Of a DNA stretch of 64,000 nucleotides, positions 26,466 to 37,138 are shown in pieces. The DNA comes from Lichenostomus cassidix (Eukaryota > Chordata > Aves > Passeriformes > Meliphagidae). Numbering within the stretch: position 1 is the first letter of the stretch; each line of letters starts with the position of its first letter. The stretch spans positions 24,524,324-24,588,323 of the forward strand of contig CM039182.1 of assembly GCA_008360975.2 (NCBI GenBank). The letters are read 5' to 3'. Position numbers and translations under genes: made by a program. Under the pieces are notes generated by a model. That model saw nothing but the letters and a program-made list of their open reading frames with translations. It was not told where the DNA came from and ran no database searches.

Positions 26466-26660
26466 AGACGCATGAGACTTTGAAGTGTGACCCCGAGCCG
26501 GAGCAGGGTGGGAAGGCTGGGAGCGGAGGCGAGGGCAGGCGGGGCGGGCAGCGGGCACAGAGCTGCGGAGGCAGGAGTGGAAGGCAGGGGTCAGGATGCA
26601 GGCGGTGTGGGCAGGGGGTTCCCAGCCCTGGGGACAGCAGTGCCGGGAGCTGGGTGCTCT
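26466..26660. other. GC-rich, CpG-containing intronic patch
   Basis: This ~195-base stretch is strongly GC-rich by eye, with G the commonest base on the + strand. It carries about 11 CpGs and a GGGGCGGGC word that fits an Sp1/KLF site. It interrupts an otherwise AT-rich intron. It is too short for a classical CpG island. Possible roles are an intronic enhancer or a minor internal promoter. No TATA box, start codon context or first exon with a convincing donor could be assigned, so I leave the function open. Confidence 0.45.
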
Positions 26661-29600
26661 CCAGACAGGTTGCAACAAGCAGCTGGGGGAAACAGGCTGT
26701 GCTTTTAACAGCTGGTTTGACATAATGAGGGCTGAGCAGCTTCCAAAGCAGCCCTGATCGCATGCCTCAGGGGAAGCAGTGGCTGAAATATCAGTTTAGG
26801 AATCAAGACACCAGGATTTTATTCTGTCATCTGCAGCTGTTTCAGGAGTGACTTTGGGCAAGAAGCTGATGAGCTTGCGCCCTGGTTTCTCTACCACCAA
26901 AAGGCATTGCTTGCCTGGATATCCCCAAAACTGAGTCTCTAGAAGTGGAAGTTTCTCCCCTTCGAGTAGAACAAAAACATGCAATTGAAAGTGGAATTAA
27001 AATATGACAAGTTCAAAACTGTCAGAGGGAATTCCTTTTTCACATACACTGATGCAAATCACGGCTAACACCAGTGACTAAGGTGAAGTGGCGTCAGTAG
27101 GAAACAGAATTAAGTGGGGTCTGTTTAGTGCCTCTAAAAGTAATAAGAACACACTCATTGAGCCCTGACCAAGCTTTCCTTTTGTAGTTTAAAATTTTTT
27201 AATGAAGCATTTTTTGCCCGCCTTTTCCTAAGAAAAATGTTGAAATGAATCTTTGCTCATGTAAAATGAATTTGCCGTATGACTAATGGTTATTTTTAAA
27301 GTGCTGAACAAAATGTATGCGTGTGTGTGTCAAGGAGACAAAGAGAGGGAGTTTTTGTGTATTTGCTGTGGTAATTGTTTATGAATATAGTTGTTTTTTC
27401 CAATTATCCTTTCTAGTTTTAATATATTAGCAGTCTTGTCTCCATTTCTGTTGGGTGAGGTTTGTGTGTAAATGTAGAGATTTCTGCTCTCAGATATTTC
27501 AGTTACAAAATCATCTGCTACATCTTAAGCATTGGAATTTATTCATAAAGTGCCACAGAACTGAGATTGAGAGATTTGTGGAAAAGATAGCACTAAAAGT
27601 TAAACCATGGTCATACAAACAACCATGTGGCCATTCAACTAACTTCTGGGCCTTGGACTGAAAATTTATCTCATGTTTAAAAATAAAGGAGAAACTCTAA
27701 AATGCCAGAACTCATGCTAATACCTGAAGGAGAAGTTACACCCAGAGTCAGGGCTGGAGAGTTTGACCTAAGGCATATTAGCATGGCTTCATGAGCAGAG
27801 ATACAGTATGGAAGCAGAGAATTAATTTCTTCTACAACAGTCAGATTTTGTAATCTTGCTCATGCAAAAACACAGTGGAAAATAGGAGAGGTGGCCTGTG
27901 GAGTATAAAGTAATTTGCTCTTGGAATAAATTAGTCTACGAGTGACATCCTAGTCCCCTATATGTCAGTAGTAACAGTCCCACAGAATTTACTTCGTCCA
28001 AATTGTATTTACGGTTTTAAGTACCCAGTGCCCAGCTGAGGCAACCGCGATTAACCTCTGCATCAGGCACTGTGTAAGTGCCAGATACATCATCTGTGTG
28101 TGTGTGTTTAATGTGAAAGCAGCTTTTGTTTTACAATTGCTGCTAATGCCATAGCTTGTGGGGACTGGTTTTCATTAACATACTCAAGTTTTCGTGATTT
28201 AACACTATTGCATGATCTGAGTGTTTGAAAATGACTTGAGCAGGCCCTATCCAGAAGTCTGCCACGTGTCTCAGTGCCCTTTCCCAGGGCAGGAGTCATT
28301 TCACACTGCTGGCATGACATGATTTCCTCCAGCAGCACAGCAGGAACAAATCCTCACAGGTTTCAGAGGCTGTGAAAATCTGCATGGTTTAGCAACCCCT
28401 TCTTCATCTGCAGAAATAAAGGGTCTCCATATTTTTCTTCCTTAAGGTTAACTGCAGTTATAGGGGGGCAGGGTATTTTAAATTTATACTATTTGGTTTC
28501 GGAGCTGGAGGTCTGTAAATGCTACTGTAAGGCTTCTGCTGTTCAAACATTATTTCATGTTGGCATTTTTATTTGAAGGCCCAACCATGGCCAAGGAAAG
28601 GAAACTTCTGTACTTCTCTTTTTGTGTTACATCTTCCAACTGGAATATTTTCAAGCACAATAGAATTGAACATGTGCTTTGGAGAGGGAAAGAGAGGAGA
28701 AAAGGGAGACAGCTAGATGAGGTGATGACTCCAGTGGGGTACTTTGCAGTTTGGTTCTCTGGGGACTGAAAAATGCTTTCAACCAGTGTGATGTTGCAAC
28801 AGTCCAAAAGAGGAGAGAAAAATCCACGTCTGGTCTAGACCGACCAGAAACTAAAAACAAGGGACACTTTGAATTCTTAGACTCTCACCACAACTGAAAA
28901 CTGTGTTCAGGCCAAGGAACTGGAAAATCAGTTTCTTGGGTTAGAGAAATGCTTCCCCGAAGAATCAGAGGCAGCTTTCCATTTTAATTGGTAAAGAAAT
29001 TCTTGTATTCTGAAGCAGTGATCCTAACATTTGAACCAGTGCAAAGGTTTGCAGTCAGGGCTATGAAGAGCTCAGTGAAATGCTACACTAAAACAATTTT
29101 TTCTGTGACATTTTCTTGCCATTTGGCTCTGATAGTCTATCATTTGTCACAAAATGGAAAAATAAGATCTGTCTTCATAATGTACCAAAAAGAAGTGTGA
29201 CTGCAAACACAAGTCAGGAAGAGGCTCAGGAACAGGAGCTGAGTGGTGTAACCGTAGATCAAGAGATGGTTATGAGAAATCATATACTGGGGACCTGAGA
29301 ATCCCCTGACCAGGAGTAATTGAATGTGGTAATTGTTAAGGAGAGCTTTGAGAAGAAATGTTGAGTAAAAATTACTTATGGTGTGCTTGTTTTAAGAGGG
29401 AAGTGTAGTAAATTTCAGGACAAATTTTTAAGTGGCAATAGCACAGGCACGGCCTATGCTTTAGGCAAAATAAATTTTCTGAACTAAATGACTCCTCTCA
29501 GTCAGCCAGGCTAAGTGTTTGTTTTTGGGGTGAAATATGTATTTCCTTCATTGCGCTTGCACAAGGATAGCTGAAGTCTGAGAGAAGGACTCTAGGGATC

Positions 29601-30076
29601 TGGTTGTAATGGCTGGTAATAACACCTGCCCTCCATGGGTTGAGGGGTGAAGTCTTGCAGAGATTTGCATTGCAGAATAAGGGATGAGATCAGAAAACCC
29701 TTCTTAGACATGGCAGAGATATGGGAGTTGTACTTAGTTTTGCAAGAATCAAGAAAATTGGGATTTTTCCCTTAGTCCTTCACTTTTAAAACTGATGTCA
29801 TTACTAGTCTACTTACTGTGGAAGGAAGATGTTAGGCCAAATAAATTTATCCCATGGAGAGCTGCTCTGCAGTCTTCTGGATTAAAATGAATATGTGTCA
29901 AGCATTATATTATTTTATGCATAAATTTTAGAACCATATTGTCTTTAATATTATTTAGTCAATATACTTGACTCTGGTAAAAATAGTAGGATTCCTACAG
30001 CCTGTATTTTACCAATACGCAAATCTTCTCTTTTACATAAGAGCACCGCAGCACTTCGAAAACCAAACATGACAAA

Positions 30077-30132
30077 AGATAAGATAACAAAGATAACAAA
30101 GATAACAAAGATAACAAAGATAACAAAGATAA
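30077..30132 (+). repeat. 9-bp minisatellite with seven AGATAA motifs
   Basis: Five perfect copies of GATAACAAA run from 30083 to 30127, with partial GATAA units on both sides. The word AGATAA, a consensus GATA-factor site, therefore occurs seven times (starting at 30077, 30082, 30091, 30100, 30109, 30118 and 30127). The 9-base period is a multiple of three, so the minus strand reads as a repeated Phe-Val-Ile tripeptide, which is an artefact and not a protein. It is probably slippage, but the array could bind GATA proteins. Confidence 0.9.
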
Positions 30133-32850
30133 AATCAAGGGAGTTTGAAGATGTTAGGCAGTCTGTTCTTGCAGCACTGTGATTTTTTCTTGCCCTTGCA
30201 TAACTGCGGTCAAGCAACATACAGACAGATTATTTTCTTCGGATGATTAAAATTACGTATGTGGAAAGTGAAGGAAGAACGTCATATACTTCTGTTCAAG
30301 TTTTGTTGGTGCTGTGGCCATAAGATAGTTCCAGAAATTCATTCATCAGTTCTATCTTTTATTTTTCTAATGTTCTCTTTTCATGTGATGGCCATTGGGA
30401 AGCACAACTTCACTGTGCTAGTTCATAAGGATGAGATGGTATGTTGGGAGTGTCTGTATCAGGGATGGGGAACTTCGCAGGGATGACCTATAACTTTTTT
30501 ATGTTCCTCCAATGCACATTTAAGTATTTTTCTGGGTAGTGAGCAGCAGTACTTTGCATGCATATGATTCTTGCCTGAAAATGAACTTGTAATCTCCAGC
30601 TCACATGAAATTCTCATCTGAAATTTCTTGCCTGTTTCATGGACCTGAGGGCAAGCTGTGTTCACCTCTGGGTTTTTTGCTCAGAATTGAGGTCTGAGCA
30701 GTGTTCCTTGATTTGTCTAAATGAAATATATTATAGAGGGCAGCTGCCTATTGCCAAGAAGAGACCTAATGCGAGAATATTTCCATCTGGGATGACTAAC
30801 ATGTGCCCAATGTATGTCCAGTCTCACATCCCACTCAGCAAACAAGATCCGCTGATGAATTAATTATCTTCTTGCTTCAAAGGGCAGTCAAAAGATGAAA
30901 GTGAAAAACTGGACATATTTCAAAAAATTACATTATATGAAAAATAGGTAATTCAGCCAGATTGAAAATCATAGATTTTCAAAAATATGGAATGTCAGGC
31001 AGTCCTATTTGAAAAAAAAATCTTCCCTTTCTTGTTGCATATTTTGCTACTGATGGAAAGAACATATTCATAAAGGAAAGATGGTGTTTTAACTCCTACT
31101 TAGGATAATGCCAGCAGTATTCAACTTGTTTTGTCCAGGCTAATGCCAATATAAATATGATGCATTTGTCCTTGTTCAGTTTGTAGTTCTTTCATAACAG
31201 AAGCAGCAAAGTTATTTTGAACAGTTGTAAATATAAAACTGATAGAGTGGTTTCTGGTATTTCGTAGTTGCAAATATGGAGTCTGCTTTTTGTGAAGATA
31301 CTTGATTTTATTGAATGTGTCATATGCATGGCTGATCCTTCTCATGCACTGAAGGAATTTCAATGCTGATATAAAACCCCATATAATAACCCACTGGCTT
31401 CTCATATATCACTGACTCAGTCAATAAAATATATAATTGTGAGGCTAATTAAATTGCGATTTTTAAAGCTGTGTCTTTAACAAAGAGATTGTTTATACCT
31501 ACCCAGAATCAAAACCAGAGCTATCAGTCTATTCCAGTATAGCTGTCAGTACTAAAAACAATACACAGAAGCTGCAATTTCTTAGCTTCAGAGGTGCAGG
31601 TCTGAAGAGGTGTAAATCCTCCACCCAAGAAGCATGCACAACATGCTGCCTGCTGATTAATTGGTGCTACATGTATTACAGAGCAGAGAGCTATAACTAC
31701 ATAAATCCCCCCCAAAATCAGCTATTTAATAATCTATTTGAGAAGTACCAGTGCTAACTGCCTAAAACAGGCAATCCAAAAATGGCAAAACACTATTCAT
31801 CTCAAGAATTAAAACCTTAAGCCTCTCATGTGCAGTCCTTTCAGATACAATTATTTATTCTAGTATTCTAGTTTGTCTTGAATGTGCCTGGTATGTTTTT
31901 ATATGCTGTAAAAATAAATACAGTGGTTTAAAGGCCTGGAAAAGTCCAAGTAGGTATTAAATAGTCCAGCACTGCAGAAATGCAGGGTCTGATTTTCTGA
32001 GATCATCTGTTCTCTCTGTGAATGTCTGATCCAATTCAGCACATCTGGCTATTTCTTTTGCAGGTGCCAGGGAGTTGGCCACGTTTTCACAGGGCTTTCC
32101 CCTGCACCACATATTGCAAGTGGTTGTGGTGGCCAAGACAAAGACCAGGCATAGAGCTGGCTTGTTGGAGCTAACTGTTGGATAACACTTGAAAATTAGT
32201 ATTTACACCCAGATGAAAAAAAAGCACGTTTGTAGGGAGAGGTCATAGTCTTTTATTAGGGCAATGTCTATAGCTGGAGAAAACAGACTAGCTTTTAGAC
32301 AGACAAGACCACTCCTGGTCTTGAACAGAAGCAGGAATGTTCAATCTAATACCAAGATGAAAACAATTGCTCTACTTTTACTTTGTCAAGTACTGTTCAG
32401 ACTGATTGGCCACCTCCTAGAGCCTGGAGAGTCATCAAGCTCTGAGTTAAGAAGGAAAGGTTTTTGGTCCAGTTATCTCTGTCTGTATTAATCCCACATA
32501 TGGCTCCACCAGTTTCAGTAGACAAACATCATTATCCAAGCATTTAATGATCATTTCCACTGAGGATTTGTTTATTTATATTAAAAGGCAGGGTGGCCTT
32601 AGTGGGTAGGTTTCTAGGCTGAAACTCTGAAGCCCACTCTATCTTCCCTAAGCTGCAGGTCTGCTGAGTGATCTGCAGTGAGTGGGTCTGTCTGTCGGCT
32701 TCTGTGTGGTAAGTGGGCATAACAAAACTGGCCTCCATGCAAAGTTCTTTTATATCTACAAAGCAGAAGCATTGCACAGCAGCTATACACTTCTTCATTA
32801 GTAGCTCTTTTTCATGTGGTTCCTTTAGTAGACATTTGAGTTCTGATAGG

Positions 32851-32884
32851 GTTACACCCTGTTCTCTTCTGAGCAGGGTGTAAC
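32851..32884. repeat. 14-bp inverted repeat (hairpin)
   Basis: GTTACACCCTGTTC at 32851-32864 pairs with GAGCAGGGTGTAAC at 32871-32884, with one G-T wobble and a six-base loop. After one mismatch, TAG at 32847-32849 also pairs with CTA at 32886-32888, extending the stem to about 17 pairs. Stable enough to form in intronic RNA. No known microRNA or repeat family recognised. Confidence 0.85.
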
Positions 32885-35483
32885 ACTACTACTGGTGCTG
32901 GTAGCACCTCTGTTTGCCAAATGTGACTAGAAGACTCCTACTACTGAGATGTAGGCAGTTAAAAAGTTATTTCTTTAAACTTTTAAGAGATACGCTCTTA
33001 AAAGGGAAAGGCTATGTATGTTCAGGAGCTACACAAGTTTCTTCATCTCCCTGGACAATTACTGCAATCTGATTGGGCACATGTGGAAATGAATAACTAT
33101 GTAGATGTTCACAGATTCTCCAGTAAATGCACAATAAAAACTCTCTTTGTCACATTTAAATAAAACACAGAAAAATGAATATTGAAGCATTCCTCATTAT
33201 TCTTAATGTATGTGCATGTGCAGTCAAATGTAGAGATCCATAACCATACTTGGGCACAAAGGCAAATGTGTACACTATGAACATGTGTAAGGATGCATAC
33301 ATTGGCATTAAATAGTGTGCAATATATATATAAAAATTATGGCAAATAATATTTAGGTTGCAGAACCAAGCAACATTGGATGTCCAGAAAGCAGGTTTCT
33401 TTGGCATTCTTAATTAGCCGTCTTGAATATGTAGGATGATACAATTTTAATTCCATGATAACACATATGGCTTTTTTCCTTAACAGATTCTTGCTTCAGC
33501 CAGTCAATCAGGGGGCAGTTTTTTAACCTTTCTGGTTTTCATCTTATTCCATTCAGTGCTCTGGCCTCAGATCTCATGTTAGTGCACATGATCAAAGTAT
33601 TACACTGAACACAGAAAAAAATATTAATCCTCTTCCAGGGTTTAGTTTTGCTGTTGCTTCCCCAACAGCATATTAATATGCCACAGACCCTAATGAACAT
33701 ATCTCTGCAAAACATCTATGCAGGGTGAGAATTCTATTTTCTTTACACTATTGGTGCCATCTTGCAAAAGCACTTAAGCACAGGGGGAGAGAGGACAAAA
33801 ATGTCAGAATGACAACTTTCAGTGAAAGCTGAAAGAGGGAGCTGTGGGAGCCTTTGCATGTGTAGAATTTCCCTAACACTTTCTCCACTCAAAGTACAGG
33901 GCCAGTTGACTTCAGCTCTCAGCACTTCTGCATTTCAGGCCCCAGGTGTCTCTTGTTGAGCACCCAGAAAATGAAGCCAACCACTCAAGAGAGAGGAAAT
34001 TCCAGAATTATGTCATCATGCCTACATGTGGGGAGGGGAAAGGAGCTAATCGTGCCCAGGCAATCCAAATTCTGGCATTTGCTAACATTTTAGCATTTGG
34101 CTCACAACCCTGTCATTCTTTTAGCTGAGTTTCTCTGTGTATGTGTATACATTTCTCTGTAAATAAATAAGGACATGTAAATTGTGTCTAATCTGCTAAA
34201 AAGTCTTGCACTGCTTTCTCAGTAAAACTAATTTATTGATGTTTGTGCCCGTGGAAAAAGTCATGGCATGTGTTTTCATAACCTTTACTTACTTCCATTC
34301 ATCCCTACTCTGCTTTAGAAGCAGGAATGGGATATAGGCAAGCAAGTAGTTTGACACCCAAAATCAGAGGGATCAAGGACTTCTAGGGAACAGGAATAAA
34401 TCCGCTTCACTTCAATCTGCTACTAAAAAAACCTGAAAGCCTGCTACTAAATCTCAAGTTCTAAATTTGCTACATCGTCTCTATCCATAACCAAATTGCA
34501 AGCGAAGTATTAAAAGTCATTCAAGAAGCCTTAAAAATCCCAAAGATTTCAGTTGAATATTGGTTTAGTTTTTGTTTGCTGCCTGGAAATTTTCTTAAAC
34601 CCTTCACCTTCTGAAACGTCCCTGCACAAGCTGGTAGGTTGGAAACAGGTTAAAAATGGAAGCTGAAATCCATATGTAAACAGCCGGTTCCAACAGCTTG
34701 GTGCTTTAGGGAATGAAAACTTTTAATGCAAGACTCACAGAACTTTTGTGGAAGTTGGCTTTATTATTATCTGCCATAAGTGTGTCTCTGTGTATATATG
34801 TGTACATCGTTGTGATCTTATCTGTGTGTGCATGGTACTTGAGGTTAGCAGAGTATTCACGCCAGGCACTCACACTTCTCACCTGTTCTTTGAAACTTTG
34901 GGAATGCCTCTGTCTTCCACACATCCCCATCTCCACTAGCACCACAGATCCATGGCAGAAGGACTTTTTTTACCCCTCCTGTGTGTGTACAGGAGAGTTC
35001 TGGCTGACTCTCTGCTGACTGTGTTGGATGTTATCTGCCTTTCAGCCAGTGGACAGAGCAATGTGTTTACCCTGCGAAACTGAACTGCCCTGGCTTACTC
35101 TCTGAAAGTTTTTCATTAGTCTTTCTGTGTAGGGTACCTAGGGAAATGCAGGAACTGAAGAGACACATTGAGTACCCTACCTGTTTTCCACTTCAAGTTT
35201 CATGGTCTGATAATTCCCCGATAAAGGAATGACATTTGTTAGTAGAGCTTTGAATTCTGGAAATGCCTCCCCATCCATGCTGGATCCTTCCTCCCTTTCC
35301 AGCTGGTGAAGCACATGGTTATCCTTCTTCCCTGGTGGCTGGGGAGATGAGCTTTCCCTTTCTCCTCACTGCATTAAGGGGAGTGATGGCAGATTTCCTT
35401 GTTTTCCCAATAGGGAAAAACATCTGTCCCTGCTGTGACACTTCCTAACAGTGTGGCTAAGCCATGATCTGCGGCCAAGATAC

Positions 35484-35569
35484 CACAGAATCCCAGAGTC
35501 ACACAATATTCTGAGTTGGAAGTGACCCACAAAGAGCATCAAGTCCAACTCTTAACTGAATGGCCCATG
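35484..35569 (-). repeat. TguSINE1-like / CR1-tailed SINE fragment, antisense
   Basis: On the minus strand it reads ATGGGCCATTCAGTTAAGAG, then a TTGGACTTGATG block, then TGTGGGTCACTTCCAACTCA, then GAATATTGTGTGAC with degraded terminal ATTCTGTG words. The GGCCATTCA-TTAAGAG junction is, to my knowledge, the join between the tRNA-derived head and CR1-type tail of TguSINE1. The tRNA head is missing, so it is 5'-truncated. A CR1-X/Y 3' end is the alternative, since the tails are nearly the same. If the SINE call is right, the host is probably a passerine. Confidence 0.65.
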
Positions 35570-37048
35570 TGGCAGCTAGCAAAATGTCCCCTCTGGGCTT
35601 CTGGGCAAGAAGTCCTAGGGTAGGCAATGTGGTGGTGATAATATGGTGTCTATTACTTTATTGAAAACAAAATACAGCTGCATGTTCCTGTTGGTTGAAT
35701 GCAACCTGTCAGCACCACCATCTTGCAAGAAGCCAGGACTGACTGCAGCCAGTCTTCACAGGAGAAGGTGCCAGTAACCAACCAGCCAGAGATCCATGCT
35801 ATGTTTCCCCCATTAACATGGCAAGTTAGAGCAGGAAGAGTGCCTGGAGAAACACCATGACATGAGGAACTGTGTGGTGACAGCAGGTTGCTGAGAAAGC
35901 TCCAAAGGAACTGCAATGTTTTTCCTGGTGGCTGAATGTCCCAGGGCCAGAACAACATGGGCTCTCTCATGCCGTGGACCAATACAGGGCACCAGTGATG
36001 CTTGCTATGCTTTGGTGGTATGTTGAGCTCCAAAATAACTGCAAAATAATTCCTCCATGGCCCATGGATTTACTCATCGTGATTGTTAAATACTTTTAGG
36101 ACCAGATCTATTTTCAATCCTCGTAGTTCACTGAATCTAGAAAGCTGTGTGTCTTTATCCTCTCAAGAATGTGAGTGGGTGAGGTGCCAGCCATGGGCAC
36201 AGGGAAAATGGTAACAAGTAATGAGAGCTAGGTAATGAGGACTTTGAGCCATTTTGGTGCATCACTCTCTTTCCAGCTGTGCTTGTATTATGTTTTGGTT
36301 TGGACAATCAGAACCCTTGTACCTTCAGAGAAACATCAAGGAATAAATGGTTTGCCCTTCTGAATAAAATGAGCACATGTGAGTGTGGGGAGAGAGGGGG
36401 AGAGAGAGAGGTATTTGCATAGGTCAGAAAAGGTCATTAAAACATCTGGCAGTAGTAACTGACATGTGTCAGATTTTAGTGTTCATTAAATTTGTATTAA
36501 TGCAAGAATGGTTCCTAAGCTCCAAATGCCACTTTTGGTTGCTGTGTTCCCCCAGTTGATGGTGATGACTTTTCAGAACTGTGCCATGCTTGTTTTCTTG
36601 CTAGTGGCATCTGACCTGAGGTCAGATTTCTGTTTAACCTATTCCTGGAGGTCAAAAGACAAATTAATCTGGTGAGAATTGAATTGGAAATGAGGTGTCT
36701 GGATAGCAGGTGTCCCAGCTGTGGAATAGCTACCAGGCTGAAACATATTTGTATCTGTCCTCATGCCATCCAAGAAGTCATATCCGAGGTCAGGGAGATA
36801 TTCAGTTGACATCTGAGATGGGAAGTTATGGGGAGCAGAAGTGGCAGGTGCCCTGTGCTAGCAGATTATCTTGCAGTTGGGGGGGAATGTCTGAGAGTGT
36901 CAGTCTGAGCATAAATGTAGATGTTCCATGTACTGGACACTTTGCCTTATGTGGGTTTACTACCAGTTTATAATTGTAAAGAAGACATACAATTTCCAGG
37001 CCTCTTAAAGAGGAGAATCTCATGAATCTTTTTCTTCCTTTTTTTCAG
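35570..37048 (+). other. Intronic sequence ending in a splice acceptor
   Basis: Final part of the large upstream intron. A purine (GA/G-rich) simple repeat lies at 36387-36411. The intron ends with a clean pyrimidine tract (37029-37046, TTTTTCTTCCTTTTTTTC) and AG at 37047-37048. Confidence 0.8.
36387..36411 (+). repeat. GA/G-rich simple repeat
   Basis: Interrupted purine run of GGGGAGAGAGGGGG followed by five AG units. No other feature is attached to it. Confidence 0.85.
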
Positions 37049-37138
37049 AGGATGAAGATGATGAAGAGATGGTGGAGCCAAAAGCACAGGATGACTTAGA
37101 GACAGAAAATCAAGATCAGAAGCAGGAAGTGAAAGAAG
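37049..37138 (+). CDS. DYNC1I1: DYNC1I1 internal exon: acidic linker
   Basis: Encodes about 30 residues of the dynein intermediate chain, corresponding to roughly residues 181-210 of the human protein. It begins with the last two bases of a Glu codon, then DEDDEEMVEPK, and ends QDQKQEVKE plus the first base of an Ala codon. The segment is a disordered, Asp/Glu-rich linker between the upstream LC8/Tctex-binding site and the downstream roadblock-binding helix. The acceptor is a long T-rich tract followed by CAG; the donor is AAG|GTACTT. The exon is 90 bases with phase 1 at both ends, so skipping it would keep the frame. EEMVE and the ENQD..KQEVKE ending match I1 and not I2. The linker is less conserved than the later exons, as expected for disordered sequence. 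Confidence 0.93.

Larger units (their letters stand above)
26661..35483 (+). other. Intronic sequence with simple repeats
   Basis: No exon found. Contains short (TG)n runs at 27319-27330 and 28095-28108, the GATA-type 9-mer array at 30077-30132, a 9-bp hairpin at 30962-30982 and the 14-bp hairpin at 32851-32884. The remainder looks like unremarkable AT-rich intron. Confidence 0.55.

Noticed and set aside
30083..30132. Minus-strand ORF with repeated Phe-Val-Ile as a membrane peptide
   Set aside because: It is only the translation of a 9-base DNA repeat; period three-multiples always give repeated peptide.
1..37048. The preceding exon with the LC8/Tctex-binding site
   Set aside because: No sequence encoding the Lys-Glu-Thr-Gln-Thr motif next to a phase 1 donor was found; it should lie upstream of the window.
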